A stretch of 64,000 nt of DNA from UBA12018 sp051656605 (lineage in GTDB: Bacteria > Bacteroidota > Bacteroidia > Bacteroidales > CAMTPD01): positions 62,001-126,000 of the forward strand of contig JBOGCF010000017.1 in assembly GCA_051656605.1 (NCBI GenBank), read 5' to 3'. Position numbers and translations under genes: made by a program. The notes under the pieces were generated by a model. The model worked only from the letters and a program-made list of their open reading frames with translations, had not been told where the DNA came from and ran no database searches. Below are positions 44,734 through 54,282 of the stretch, piece by piece. Every line of letters starts with the position of its first letter. Positions within the stretch are counted from its first letter, which is position 1.

Positions 44734-47700
44734 ATGAGAAAACTACACAATCTAAAGCCTAAACCTTCTCCCTACTGTGTAAGGAGTATGATCTTACCTC
44801 TATTACTATTTCTATTACCTATCTTACAATCGACCGCTTACGCGAGTAACCAACAAAAAGGAAATATCAAGATTTCCGGCGTCGTAATGGACGAAATGAA
44901 ATCTCCGCTACTCGGCGTGAACATCTCGATTGCCGGTACAACGACCGGAACGATGACTGATATCGACGGAAAGTTTTCATTGGAAGTTCCTTCCGATAAG
45001 TCGGTATTGCATATTACGTATGTCGGCTTCGTTACCCAAGACATCACCGTAGGAAAAGAACGAAAATTCGACATCGTGATGGTAGAAGACACGAAGAAAC
45101 TTGAAGAAGTAGTTATTGTGGGTTACGGCACACAAAAGAAGACTTCCGTTACAGGATCGGTGGCTACGGTTACGGGTGAAACGCTGAAAGGATCGCCGGT
45201 TACCAACCTTTCCAACTCGATGCTGGGGCGTCTTCCCGGCGTAATTGGATTTACCCGTTCGGGCGAACCGGGATATGACGGAACTGTTATCCGCGTTCGT
45301 GGAGCAAATACATTGGGCGACAACAACCCGCTGATTGTAATTGACGGCATTCCTGACAGAGCAGGCGGATTTGACCGACTCAATCCCAACGAAATCGAAA
45401 GTGTTTCGGTTCTTAAAGATGCTTCTGCCGCCATCTATGGTTCACGTGCAGCCAATGGTGTTATCTTAATTACGACCAAACGAGGTAAAGAGGGCAAACC
45501 ACAAATCACCTATACCGGTAATATGGGGCTTGCGCAACCTACTCGCTTACCAGAGATGTGTGATGCTGTTGAATATGCTACTTTAATTAATGAGATTAAG
45601 TATTACCGTGGAGAATCTCCGGCGTATACCGATGAAGACTTGCAGATGTTTGGAGATGGAAGTGATCCTTGGGGACATCCCAATACGGATTGGTACGACG
45701 TCGGCATAAAGAAAAATGCGCTCGTTTACCGTCATGATATCAATATCACCGGTGGTAACGAACAATACAAGTTTTATGTAAACCTCGCGGCCAACGGGCA
45801 AGATGGCTTTTACAAGAATAGTGCGACCCGATACGACCAGTACAGTATTCGTGCCAACATTGATGCAAAAATCAACAAGTACATTAGCTTGACTTACGGA
45901 ACCCTTGGACGTTTCGAGTATCGCCAGTTTCCCAACAAAAGTGCAGGCTCGATCTTCTCAGCGCTTCGCCGAAGCAAACCGACGCTTCCTGCATTTTGGC
46001 CTACCGGCGAACCTGGTCCCGATATTGAATACGGAGACAACCCTGCCGTGACAGGCACAGATGCTACGGGATACGACCGCGATAAACGCTATTACGTACA
46101 AAATAACCTTCAATTAAATGCCTCTATTCCGGGAGTTGAAGGTCTCAAACTTGTTGCCAATGCTGCTTACGACAAATATTTCCGATTCCGAAAAGCTTTT
46201 CGTAAGCCATGGATACTCTACTCATGGGACGGAGGCGACGACCACGTGCTGACTCCTTCGCTTCGCGGTTATTCGGCACCGGAGTTGTTCCAAGAAAATC
46301 ACGACGAAACCAATTGGTTGCTTAGTGGTATCTTGATGTATGACCGCACCTTTGGAGCGCACACCGTGGGTGCTACCGTAGGTATCGAGGGCGAGAAAAA
46401 AGGAAACGATAACTTAAATGCTTTCAGAAAGTACTTTATATCGGATGTAGTGGACCAAATGTTTGCCGGAGGCGATAAAGACAAAAACAACGGTGGTAGT
46501 GCTTGGGAGGAAGCCCGCCTCAACTATTTCGGTCGCTTTTCGTACAACTATCTTGAGCGTTACCTGGTAGAGTTTGTTTGGAGATACGACGGCTCGTTCC
46601 GCTTCCCTAAAGGGAAACGCTACGGATTCTTCCCCGGGTTCTCGGCTGCATGGCGCGGCTCTGAAGAAACTTTCTGGAAAGAAAACATCCGCTTCATCGA
46701 TTACTTTAAGTTGAGAGGTTCGATCTCTCAAACCGGTAACGACCGCATTGCCAACTATCAGTTCTTGAATACGTATGGATTTGGCGACAACTTTGTATTC
46801 GGAAGCGACGAGTATAAAACACTTTATCCGATACGCGTTCCCAATCCGAATATTACTTGGGAGAAGGGTACTACCTATAATGTGGGTCTCGACTTTAAAT
46901 TCTTAGACAACAGACTAAGTTGGGAGTCGGACGCTTTCTACCACAAACGCACTCAAATGCTTATCAAACGAAACGCGTCTATCCCCGAGACTTCGGGAAT
47001 GGAGTTGCCGGAAGAAAACATTGGCGAAATGTGTAACCGCGGTTTTGAATCGATGATTTCATACACCGATAGAGCCGGTGATTTCTATTACGACCTTTCA
47101 TTCAATATGACTTACGCGAAGAATAAAATTCTCTTCTGGGACGAAACACCGGGAGCTCCTTCGTATCAACAATCAACCGGCCGCCCTATCTGGACAAGTC
47201 TTTACTATGTTGCCGACGGAGTATTTAATGATCAGGCCGAAGTGGATAGTTATCCGCACTGGAATGGTGCACGTCCGGGTGATATCAAGTTTGTAGACGT
47301 AAATGGCGACGGTAAGATCGATGCCGAAGACCGCGTGCGAAGAGACAAAAACTACGAGCCTCGCTTTGTAGGTGGCTTTACTGCCAATCTTCGTTGGAAA
47401 CAATGGGATATGTCTCTTTTCTTTCAAGGTGCTACCGGAGCGGAAGTGTATGTACAAACTTGGTCGGGCGAGGTTGGAAACTTCCTCAAAGAGTTTTACG
47501 ATCAACGCTGGACAGAGGAAAATCCGAACGTAGAGCATCCACGTGTATACAATCGTGAGCAAGAGTATTGGGTTACCGAGCGAAATACATATTTCCTTCG
47601 CCCGATGGACTATTTCCGTTTAAAGAATATGGAAGTTGGTTATACGTTCCCTACATCTTGGATGTCTAAAGCAGGTATTTCACACCTTCGCTTATACGTG

Positions 47701-47823
47701 AATGCCAACAATCTTTTCACGATAGATAAACTGAAAGTTTTTGATCCTGAAGCAGACAGTAAAGATGCAGTCGTTTACCCGCAATCAAGAATCTTCAACT
47801 TTGGAGCAACAATAACCTTCTAA
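44734..47823 (+). CDS. SusC/RagA family TonB-linked outer-membrane transporter (second locus)
   Basis: The 1029-residue protein has a signal peptide (hydrophobic about 19-36, ending AYAS), a carboxypeptidase-regulatory-like domain (about 45-118, IKISGVVMDEMKSPLLGVN), the linker EEVVIVGYGTQKK (about 124-136), a plug domain with IRVRGANTLGDNNPLIVIDG, and a barrel ending FNFGATITF. It pairs with the SusD gene 12 bases downstream. No hydrolase, sulfatase or regulator lies directly next to the pair, so it is a minimal locus and the substrate is unknown. It is clearly diverged from the SusC at 5952. Confidence 0.96.
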   Translation: MRKLHNLKPKPSPYCVRSMILPLLLFLLPILQSTAYASNQQKGNIKISGVVMDEMKSPLLGVNISIAGTTTGTMTDIDGKFSLEVPSDKSVLHITYVGFVTQDITVGKERKFDIVMVEDTKKLEEVVIVGYGTQKKTSVTGSVATVTGETLKGSPVTNLSNSMLGRLPGVIGFTRSGEPGYDGTVIRVRGANTLGDNNPLIVIDGIPDRAGGFDRLNPNEIESVSVLKDASAAIYGSRAANGVILITTKRGKEGKPQITYTGNMGLAQPTRLPEMCDAVEYATLINEIKYYRGESPAYTDEDLQMFGDGSDPWGHPNTDWYDVGIKKNALVYRHDINITGGNEQYKFYVNLAANGQDGFYKNSATRYDQYSIRANIDAKINKYISLTYGTLGRFEYRQFPNKSAGSIFSALRRSKPTLPAFWPTGEPGPDIEYGDNPAVTGTDATGYDRDKRYYVQNNLQLNASIPGVEGLKLVANAAYDKYFRFRKAFRKPWILYSWDGGDDHVLTPSLRGYSAPELFQENHDETNWLLSGILMYDRTFGAHTVGATVGIEGEKKGNDNLNAFRKYFISDVVDQMFAGGDKDKNNGGSAWEEARLNYFGRFSYNYLERYLVEFVWRYDGSFRFPKGKRYGFFPGFSAAWRGSEETFWKENIRFIDYFKLRGSISQTGNDRIANYQFLNTYGFGDNFVFGSDEYKTLYPIRVPNPNITWEKGTTYNVGLDFKFLDNRLSWESDAFYHKRTQMLIKRNASIPETSGMELPEENIGEMCNRGFESMISYTDRAGDFYYDLSFNMTYAKNKILFWDETPGAPSYQQSTGRPIWTSLYYVADGVFNDQAEVDSYPHWNGARPGDIKFVDVNGDGKIDAEDRVRRDKNYEPRFVGGFTANLRWKQWDMSLFFQGATGAEVYVQTWSGEVGNFLKEFYDQRWTEENPNVEHPRVYNREQEYWVTERNTYFLRPMDYFRLKNMEVGYTFPTSWMSKAGISHLRLYVNANNLFTIDKLKVFDPEADSKDAVVYPQSRIFNFGATITF

Positions 47824-47835
47824 TTCAATCATACT

Positions 47836-49692
47836 ATGAGAAATATTAAAACATATCTATATAGTGCTTTATGTATGCTAGCATTGTCGGGCTGTTCTGA
47901 CTTTCTAGAGACAAAGCCGCTCGACCAGTTTTCGGATGCAGATGTATGGACCGACCCGGCATTGGCGCAATCATATCTCAATCAAATCTATTCATACATG
48001 GGACATGGTACCAACGAGACCATGCTCTCTTCGGCCTGTGATGAGTCGCAGTTCATTCATGGTTACGGCTTGCAAAATGTGGTTGCCTCAGATCCTACAC
48101 AAAGTGCAATCTACTGGTACGATAATGGTGCTTGTCCGTTTAAGTGGAGAGACAAATACAAAGGTCTTCGCTATGTGAATCAATTCATTTCTCAAATAGA
48201 CAACGTTCCCGAAAAGTTGGGGTTTGATAACAAGGTAATGAAGGGCGAAGCGCTATTTCTTCGTGCCTACATGTATTCGCAATTGGTACGCGGATATGGT
48301 GGCGTTCCGATTGTAGAGCAGGTATATGAGCTCGACCAAGTAGAGGAAATGAAGATCCCTCGAAACTCACTCAAGGAGTGTTTGGACTTTATTACGACCG
48401 ACTTGGATATGGCGGCCGAACTTCTACCTCTTTCTCATAATGATAAAAACCTGGGTAGAATTACAAAAGGGGCTGCTCTTGCTCTCAAAGCGCGCATGTA
48501 CTTGCATTTGGCAAGTCCACTGTTTTACAATCAATCCTATCCTGCCGATCTGCAACCGCTATTGACTTACGAAGGTGATCAAGCCGATTTGTACAACAAA
48601 GCTAAAGCAGCCGCACAAGCCGTATTTGACCTTGGCATATATAGCCTGATTGATTGCACACAAGGCACCACAACAAACTGGGAGATTGGTAAGAACTTTC
48701 AAAAGATTATTACCGACAAAAATAACTCGGAGAAGATTCTGACCCGTCAGTTCCTTGCCAACTTATGGACCAATAACGCTGTAATTCAAAACGGACCCAA
48801 CGGTTATCACAACTGGGGTGGCAACACGCCAATCCAAGACTTAGTAATGGATTTTGAATATGCAGACGGAACATTGACCCAAGGACTGAGAGAAGTAGGT
48901 AGCAACACCACAATCAATCCATATCTAAATAGAGAACCGCGCTTTTACGGCACTATTGGTTACGATGGCAGCAAATGGGGACGCGATCGTCCGGCCGATG
49001 TGAAAAACATTGACCCATACAATGAGTTGCAATGCGGCACCTATGAAGTCACCGAAAATGGTAGTAAACGTAATTTCTTCGGAGTAGATACACGCAAAGG
49101 TCCGATCGAAGACTGGAACGGCGGATATACCGGATATTATATGCGTAAGATTATAGATGAAGCAGTAGATGGCCAGAACTTTGCACAAGAAGTGCCTTGG
49201 AATTACATTCGTCTTGCTGAGGTATATCTGATTTATGCGGAAGCTTGTATCGAACTCAACCAGCTCGACGAGGCTGCCTCTAAGTTAAACGAACTTCGTG
49301 CACGCATAGGAATGCCCGACGTGAAAACAACACTTAACTCTCGAGGTAATGCTTACACACAAGAAAGCATGCGCTCCTTCCTTCGCCACGAACGAAGAGT
49401 GGAATTGGCTTTCGAGGAAAGTAGATATTATGACATACGTCGTTGGATGATCGCTCCTACTGTGATGAATCAGAAACTTACCGGTATTAGTGTTTTTGGA
49501 CAACTAAAACCGGAAGCAGACGGCTCTCTTCCTTACCGCTATGATGAAACGAAATATAATTATACATGGACAGTTGCCGACTTTACCTCTCGTGAAAACC
49601 GCAATTGGAAAGATAAAATGTATTTCGCACCTATTACCCGAGACGAGTTGAAACGTAACGATAAATTGATAAACAATCCGGGTTATGAATAA
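47836..49692 (+). CDS. SusD/RagB family surface glycan-binding lipoprotein (second locus)
   Basis: The 618-residue lipoprotein has a lipobox LALSGCSDFLETKPLDQF (Cys20), TPR-like segments (GEALFLRAYMYSQLVRGYGGVPIV and YIRLAEVYLIYAEACIELNQ), and the conserved C-terminal LRHERRVELAFEESRYYDIRRW followed by YFAPITRDELKRN. It forms the lid of the SusC transporter encoded upstream and shares its transcript, which ends in the following terminator. Confidence 0.96.
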   Translation: MRNIKTYLYSALCMLALSGCSDFLETKPLDQFSDADVWTDPALAQSYLNQIYSYMGHGTNETMLSSACDESQFIHGYGLQNVVASDPTQSAIYWYDNGACPFKWRDKYKGLRYVNQFISQIDNVPEKLGFDNKVMKGEALFLRAYMYSQLVRGYGGVPIVEQVYELDQVEEMKIPRNSLKECLDFITTDLDMAAELLPLSHNDKNLGRITKGAALALKARMYLHLASPLFYNQSYPADLQPLLTYEGDQADLYNKAKAAAQAVFDLGIYSLIDCTQGTTTNWEIGKNFQKIITDKNNSEKILTRQFLANLWTNNAVIQNGPNGYHNWGGNTPIQDLVMDFEYADGTLTQGLREVGSNTTINPYLNREPRFYGTIGYDGSKWGRDRPADVKNIDPYNELQCGTYEVTENGSKRNFFGVDTRKGPIEDWNGGYTGYYMRKIIDEAVDGQNFAQEVPWNYIRLAEVYLIYAEACIELNQLDEAASKLNELRARIGMPDVKTTLNSRGNAYTQESMRSFLRHERRVELAFEESRYYDIRRWMIAPTVMNQKLTGISVFGQLKPEADGSLPYRYDETKYNYTWTVADFTSRENRNWKDKMYFAPITRDELKRNDKLINNPGYE

Positions 49693-49709
49693 AAGTACGG
49701 ATCAATAAA

Positions 49710-49757
49710 TAAAAACAAAACACCCGAAAGATGTAACTTCCGGGTGTTTTGTTTTAT
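49710..49757. terminator. Bidirectional terminator between SusD and CAT-like genes
   Basis: A long stem, AAAACAAAACACCCG with its complement at 49741-49755, extends inward with partial pairing. Flanking A/T runs make it usable on both strands by the convergent genes. Confidence 0.8.
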
Positions 49758-49762
49758 AGCAA

Positions 49763-50392
49763 TTACTCATTTAAATATGTTTGTGCCCGATCCAAGAAGT
49801 TTGCGATGTGTATTCCATCCACCAAACCATGGTGCACATTGATTTGTATCGGCATCCTCTTCTTTTCACCTTCTGCATGCACTTTCCCAACAGATATTTT
49901 CGGGATCGAATCATTCGTCTTGTAATTTCGCGCATGCGTGAGACCTGTAAAATCAATCCATGGAAGTGATGAAAAATGAATCGTATCAATTCGCTCCGAA
50001 TCTTCGTTGAGTCGCAATCCTGTAGAGTTTTGCGCCGCTTCCATTTCTTGCTTATTAATCGCAACAAAGCGAGACAAATCTGGATCAAACTTCAAAAATG
50101 CAAAAGCAAAGGTATTGTCTGCACGTCCGATTGTAGGTGAAACATGAATCGTTTCATAGTCGTACACACTACCTGCCTCTATACGATATCGAAATTCGGG
50201 AGTATCGTTTACCGCACGCATTATCTTGTGTAGCGAATAAAGAAAAAACGAAGTTCCCGACATTCTTGCTTCCTGCATTGCTTTTGAACAATCCAATTGT
50301 GCTACTAGTCCGTAAAACGGTTCATCAAAGGCACTAAAGAAATCGAAGTGCTCTTTGCGATTCCATGATTCAAAGTCTATTTCTCGTTTCAT
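49763..50392 (-). CDS. Chloramphenicol acetyltransferase-fold enzyme (type A CAT-like)
   Basis: The 209-residue protein matches the full CAT trimer subunit: FDFFSAFDEPFYGLVAQLD at the start, a middle FAFLKFDPDLSRF, WIDFTGLTHA, and the catalytic HHGLVDGIH near 190 (His of HHxxxDG and its Asp partner). It would transfer acetyl groups from acetyl-CoA to a hydroxyl acceptor. Chromosomal CAT-like genes are common in Bacteroidales and often not linked to resistance; no mobile element flanks this one. The acceptor is therefore left open. Confidence 0.9.
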   Translation of the reverse strand: MKREIDFESWNRKEHFDFFSAFDEPFYGLVAQLDCSKAMQEARMSGTSFFLYSLHKIMRAVNDTPEFRYRIEAGSVYDYETIHVSPTIGRADNTFAFAFLKFDPDLSRFVAINKQEMEAAQNSTGLRLNEDSERIDTIHFSSLPWIDFTGLTHARNYKTNDSIPKISVGKVHAEGEKKRMPIQINVHHGLVDGIHIANFLDRAQTYLNE

Positions 50393-50825
50393 TTGCTCTA
50401 TTTTATTCTTTATCTATTCATTCTTACTTCTTGCCCCCAATAACCTGGACTCTCTTTCTTTTAATCAAACATAAAACAAGGCTACCCTGTTGCATTTATA
50501 TCCAAAAAGGAGGCAAAACGGGCCTTTCTTGTTAACAAAAATAAAATTACATGATAAAACTAACAATTTAGAGAACAAGAAGCCTCTCTATATGTTATAT
50601 AAGTGATATTATTCTTTAATGATTTTACATTATTGAGAAAACCACACACGATTTTAAACCACTTTTCTTGGAAAAACCACACAATTAAGGAGAGACCACC
50701 TCGAAGAATATTTGAGATGGTCTTTTTCCTTGTATAAAAACCAATATAACAGGGTTCTATATTCATTTCAAACAAGATTTAAAACCTTTTGAGGTGAATA
50801 ATGAAATGACCACATTACCACTTCT
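50393..50825. other. Intergenic region with a hairpin but no credible gene
   Basis: The stretch is AT-rich. A hairpin at 50687-50731 has paired arms around AGACCACCTC / GAGATGGTCT and a T-rich right side, resembling a plus-strand terminator, although no plus-strand gene ends nearby. A short direct repeat AAAACCACACA occurs near 50639 and 50673. A small RNA ending at the hairpin is possible; no promoter motif was found for it. Confidence 0.4.
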
Positions 50826-50882
50826 ACAGAAAAAACCGTTCATTCTTTCGGAATTTTACTTCTGAAATGAATGAACGGTTTT
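50826..50882 (-). terminator. Terminator of the DUF4251 gene
   Basis: Perfect 14-bp arms, AAAACCGTTCATTC (50832-50845) with its complement (50869-50882), enclose a 23-nt loop that can itself pair; the minus-strand transcript ends in six Us. Confidence 0.75.
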
Positions 50883-50935
50883 ATTATTTAAACAACAGAG
50901 AAAACAAACGATCTTACATATGTAAGTAAACTAAA

Positions 50936-51508
50936 TCAGAACAACGAACGACCTTTGAATATATTAGATTGATCAAGTGGCCATACTGTTCCTGAAAATG
51001 AAATGCGATTGCTATTGAAATTCGGATTTACAGTAGCTTGAGCACTAGCAGTTCCATAAGGAATGTAAATTTCTACCTGAGCAGAAATCGCTGTACCAAT
51101 CACATTCATTGAAAAGCGAACATTCCCTTTCTTATCCGTTTTCATTTTGATATTCGAAGCACTTCCATCAACGGTTACTCCACCCAATCCGTTTGCTCCG
51201 GAGTAAGCCGTATTAAATGCCAACTGAACACTTGCTTTGGTTCCGTCCAACATCACAAAGTTGGTAGACGGAGTTACATATTCTACATGTCCACGCTTAA
51301 AGTAAACACGATCTGTTTCTAGCACAAAGTGTTGCTGTTGCAAGGCTTCGATTGCCTGTTCGTACATAGCCATATCTTCTGCCTCTTGTGCTTTTTTCTC
51401 AGCTTCTTTTTGCATCTGGCGTTGTTCTTTAGACATTCCGTCTGTAGCTTTATATGATGAGCATGAAGCAAAAAGAATAACACTTAAAAGAATCAATACC
51501 TGTTTCAT
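50936..51508 (-). CDS. DUF4251 family lipoprotein
   Basis: The 190-residue lipoprotein has a lipobox (LFASCSSYK, Cys16), a charged helix that is probably a coiled coil (about 25-65, KEQRQMQKEAEKKAQEAEDM), and a C-terminal beta domain (about 70-190) with YVTPSTNFVMLDGTKASVQL and GLGGVTVDGSASN, the DUF4251 core. The family is restricted mostly to Bacteroidetes and has no known function; a cell-envelope location is expected. It is a single gene with its own terminator. Confidence 0.85.
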   Translation of the reverse strand: MKQVLILLSVILFASCSSYKATDGMSKEQRQMQKEAEKKAQEAEDMAMYEQAIEALQQQHFVLETDRVYFKRGHVEYVTPSTNFVMLDGTKASVQLAFNTAYSGANGLGGVTVDGSASNIKMKTDKKGNVRFSMNVIGTAISAQVEIYIPYGTASAQATVNPNFNSNRISFSGTVWPLDQSNIFKGRSLF

Positions 51509-51771
51509 AATCTCTTATTTTATTCGTTTCTAATTTAACAAAGTGCCCCATCAAAAGTTGGTCACCTTACCTCTTATTTATTTAACAATGCAATGAGCAT
51601 AAATATATTACGAGTCGCCTCGAATACAATACTATTTTCAGTAAATTAACATTAAAATCCACAGTACGTAACAAAACCGCGAACTCTTGCATAAACAAAT
51701 ATTACAACTTCTTTAATAAGAATAAGCACAGTACAAATTAGATCTGTTCGCTATATACGAAAAGAAATGAA

Positions 51772-51779
51772 TAGCTTTG
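51772..51779 (+). promoter_or_regulatory. -7 element of the MATE gene
   Basis: TAGCTTTG matches TAnnTTTG and predicts a start near 51786. An ATG at 51767 in the same frame would lie upstream of that point, so the motif favours the ATG at 51800. The -33 position reads TTCG rather than TTTG. Confidence 0.5.
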
Positions 51780-51799
51780 CACCTCGAAACGTTTTATAT

Positions 51800-53167
51800 A
51801 TGAGCACACAATCAATCACGAATAGGCTACAGCAAGAAAAAATAAGCAAACTTCTCCTTCACTACACCATACCGGCCATTGTAGGAACCATGGTAAATTC
51901 CTTATATAGCATTGTAGACCGGATATTTATCGGCCAAGGAGTAGGTGCACTTGCGATTTCAGGTTTGACACTCACGTTCCCTGTTCTTAATTTCATTCAT
52001 GCATTTGGTATGCTCGTAGGTGTAGGTGCAGCCACACGTATTTCGATACGTTTAGGTCGTAACGAGGTAGATAAAGCAGAGCGTGTATTGGGGAATGCCT
52101 TGATGCTCTCACTTATCTTTTCGGTTCTCACCACCGTTTTATCACTTGTTTTCATCAAGCCTCTGTTATTTCAGTTTGGAGGAAGTGAAGCAACCATCCC
52201 TTTTGCTTTAGATTACCTTTACATTGTAATTCCGTCTACCATCTTTATGACGCTCAGCTTTAGCTTCAACGCCATGATGCGGGCATCGGGATATCCGCGC
52301 AAAGCCATGCTGACCATGCTCTTGGGAGCAGGAATCAACATCATCCTAGACCCTATATTTATTTTTGTATTCAAAATGGGGATTCAAGGAGCAGCTATCG
52401 CAACTGTACTCTCAATGTTGGTATGTACCGTTTGGGTGATGTCGCACTTCTATAGCAAAGAAAGCATCCTTCATTTCCAACGCAAGCACCTCAAGCTGCA
52501 TAAGCAAACCGTATTCAGCATCTTAAGCATTGGAATGTCTCCCTTTGGGATGATGATCGCAGCCTCGTTTGTTACCATCGTCGTAAATCGTATGCTGAAT
52601 AGTACCGGTGGAGACCTTGCCGTTGGGGCCTACGGAATTGTATCATCTTTCGAAACATTGCTTGTGATGTTGTGTATGGGTATCACGCAAGGAATGCAAC
52701 CCATTATCGGGTTCAACTATGGGGCACAACAATACGACCGATTACTCGAGGTACTAAAATTAGGTATCATTGCTGCGAGTATTATTACCGGTGTTGGTTT
52801 TATCTTTAGTATGGTGATGCCACAAACCATGGTACAACTCTTTACGACAGACAATCAACTCGTAGATATTTCGGCACAAGGAATGCGCGTTTATTTTGCC
52901 ATCTTCTTTGTTGTCGGGTTCCAAATCGTTGCCGCGCAATACTTTCAAAACATCGGAAAGGCATGGAAGTCGATGTTTTTATCACTCACACGCCAAGTAA
53001 TCTTTTTAATTCCCGGCATGCTTATTCTACCCAACTTCTTTGGTCTCGACGGCGTATGGGCAGCCAATCCGGTAGCCTCTTTCTTCTCTGCATTATTAAC
53101 AGGACTATTTTTAATGCATGAAATAAAAACACTTCGTCAAGGAGTATCACAGACTCGTGCCCAATAA
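51800..53167 (+). CDS. MATE family multidrug efflux transporter
   Basis: The protein is 455 residues from the ATG at 51800 and has about 12 membrane spans in two related halves. The first span region, LLLHYTIPAIVGTMVNSLYSIVDRIFIGQGVG, is the MATE signature and matches the DinF/NorM-like branch common in Bacteroides; the second half repeats the motif less clearly (MGITQGMQPIIGFNYGAQ). It exports cationic compounds by Na+ or H+ antiport. Its neighbours are unrelated. Confidence 0.95.
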   Translation: MSTQSITNRLQQEKISKLLLHYTIPAIVGTMVNSLYSIVDRIFIGQGVGALAISGLTLTFPVLNFIHAFGMLVGVGAATRISIRLGRNEVDKAERVLGNALMLSLIFSVLTTVLSLVFIKPLLFQFGGSEATIPFALDYLYIVIPSTIFMTLSFSFNAMMRASGYPRKAMLTMLLGAGINIILDPIFIFVFKMGIQGAAIATVLSMLVCTVWVMSHFYSKESILHFQRKHLKLHKQTVFSILSIGMSPFGMMIAASFVTIVVNRMLNSTGGDLAVGAYGIVSSFETLLVMLCMGITQGMQPIIGFNYGAQQYDRLLEVLKLGIIAASIITGVGFIFSMVMPQTMVQLFTTDNQLVDISAQGMRVYFAIFFVVGFQIVAAQYFQNIGKAWKSMFLSLTRQVIFLIPGMLILPNFFGLDGVWAANPVASFFSALLTGLFLMHEIKTLRQGVSQTRAQ

Positions 53168-53197
53168 GCAAGACCCTTTATAATTTTATATAATAGC

Positions 53198-53252
53198 AAA
53201 TCCGGTTACCGAAACGATCTTCGAAGAAGGTCTTTCTGTAATCGGATTTTAT
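53198..53252 (+). terminator. Terminator of the MATE gene
   Basis: Arms AAATCCGGTTACCGAAA and TTTCTGTAATCGGATTT pair with a few mismatches around a loop that itself contains a small palindrome, followed by TATTTTA. Confidence 0.7.
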
Positions 53253-53423
53253 TTTACCCGAGCCTCGTTACGTAAACTTATTAAACTCAAACGAATTTGT
53301 AACGATTTCAACTTTTAAACCTCAGCTCACAAATTGACACCCACAACGCTAAAAAAGCAAAACCATGAAAGATAAAACGGGAAACTAAACATACTTTTTA
53401 TTTCATAGTTAGTGTTTTTACTA

Positions 53424-53431
53424 TATTTTTG
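53424..53431 (+). promoter_or_regulatory. -7 element of the nfnAB operon
   Basis: TATTTTTG matches TAnnTTTG and lies 32 bases before the nfnA ATG; transcription would start near 53438. No TTTG is seen at -33. Confidence 0.45.
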
Positions 53432-53463
53432 CAAATAAAAGAAATAACAACTCATTGAGATAA

Positions 53464-54276
53464 ATGAATAAAATAGTAAGCAAAGAGTTTTTCTCTACAA
53501 ATGTCGTTAAGTTGGAGGTAGAAGCACCTCTGATTGCGAAGGCTCGCAAAGCCGGCCACTTTGTCATTGTAAAAGTTGGCGAAAAAGGTGAACGTATTCC
53601 TTTAACTATTGCTGCGGCAGATACAAAAAAAGGAACCATCACTTTGGTTATTCAGCAAGTAGGCGAATCATCGAAAAAGATTTGCGCACTGAACGAAGGT
53701 GATTACATCACTGACCTTGTAGGACCTCTGGGACAAGCTACTCACGTAGAAAAAGTTGGTACAGTAGTATGTGCCGGCGGTGGTGTAGGTGTAGCCCCTC
53801 TTCTTCCTATTGTAGAAGCATTTAAGAAAGCCGGAAATCGCGTAATCACCGTATTGGCAGCTCGTAGCAAAGACTTGGTTATCCTTGAAGAACAAATGCG
53901 TGCAAATTCTGACGAAGTAATCGTGATGACAGATGACGGTTCGTACGGAAAGAAAGGACTAGTAACACAAGGTATCGAAGAAGTTATCAACCGCGAAAAA
54001 GTGGATATGTGTGTAACGATCGGTCCTGCTATTATGATGAAATTTGTTTCTGCTCTTACTCAAAAGTATAACGTACCTACGATGGCATCCCTTAATACCA
54101 TCATGGTAGACGGTACAGGTATGTGCGGCGCTTGTCGTATTACTGTAGACGGAAAGACGAAGTTCGTTTGTGTAGACGGACCAGAGTTTGACGCGCACAA
54201 AGTAGACTTCGACGAAATGTTGATGCGTTTGGGCTCATACAAAGATCAAGAAACAAAAAACACAGCAAAAGCGTAA
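53464..54276 (+). CDS. nfnA: NADH-dependent ferredoxin:NADP+ oxidoreductase small subunit (sulfide/dihydroorotate dehydrogenase-like FAD/NAD-binding protein)
   Basis: The 270-residue flavoprotein has an FAD-binding barrel (ERIPLTIAAADTKKGTITLV), an NAD-binding Rossmann region (GTVVCAGGGVGVAPLLPIVEAF, about 97-118) and a C-terminal [2Fe-2S] site with cysteines in GMCGACRITVDGKTKFVCVDG (about 220-238). This is the layout of NfnA/SudB. With NfnB it couples NADH and reduced ferredoxin oxidation to NADP+ reduction by flavin-based electron bifurcation. The nfnB gene follows after 6 bases, which separates it from PyrK, which pairs with PyrD. Confidence 0.9.
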   Translation: MNKIVSKEFFSTNVVKLEVEAPLIAKARKAGHFVIVKVGEKGERIPLTIAAADTKKGTITLVIQQVGESSKKICALNEGDYITDLVGPLGQATHVEKVGTVVCAGGGVGVAPLLPIVEAFKKAGNRVITVLAARSKDLVILEEQMRANSDEVIVMTDDGSYGKKGLVTQGIEEVINREKVDMCVTIGPAIMMKFVSALTQKYNVPTMASLNTIMVDGTGMCGACRITVDGKTKFVCVDGPEFDAHKVDFDEMLMRLGSYKDQETKNTAKA

Positions 54277-54282
54277 CAAAAA

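Noticed and set aside
49763..50392. Acquired chloramphenicol resistance gene
   Set aside because: The catalytic motif is complete, but base composition matches the surroundings and no insertion sequence, integron or transposon ends flank it. It looks like a resident CAT-like gene.
50560..50775. Minus-strand open frame in the region before the DUF4251 gene
   Set aside because: It spans a hairpin, lacks protein character and has no promoter or plausible start context.
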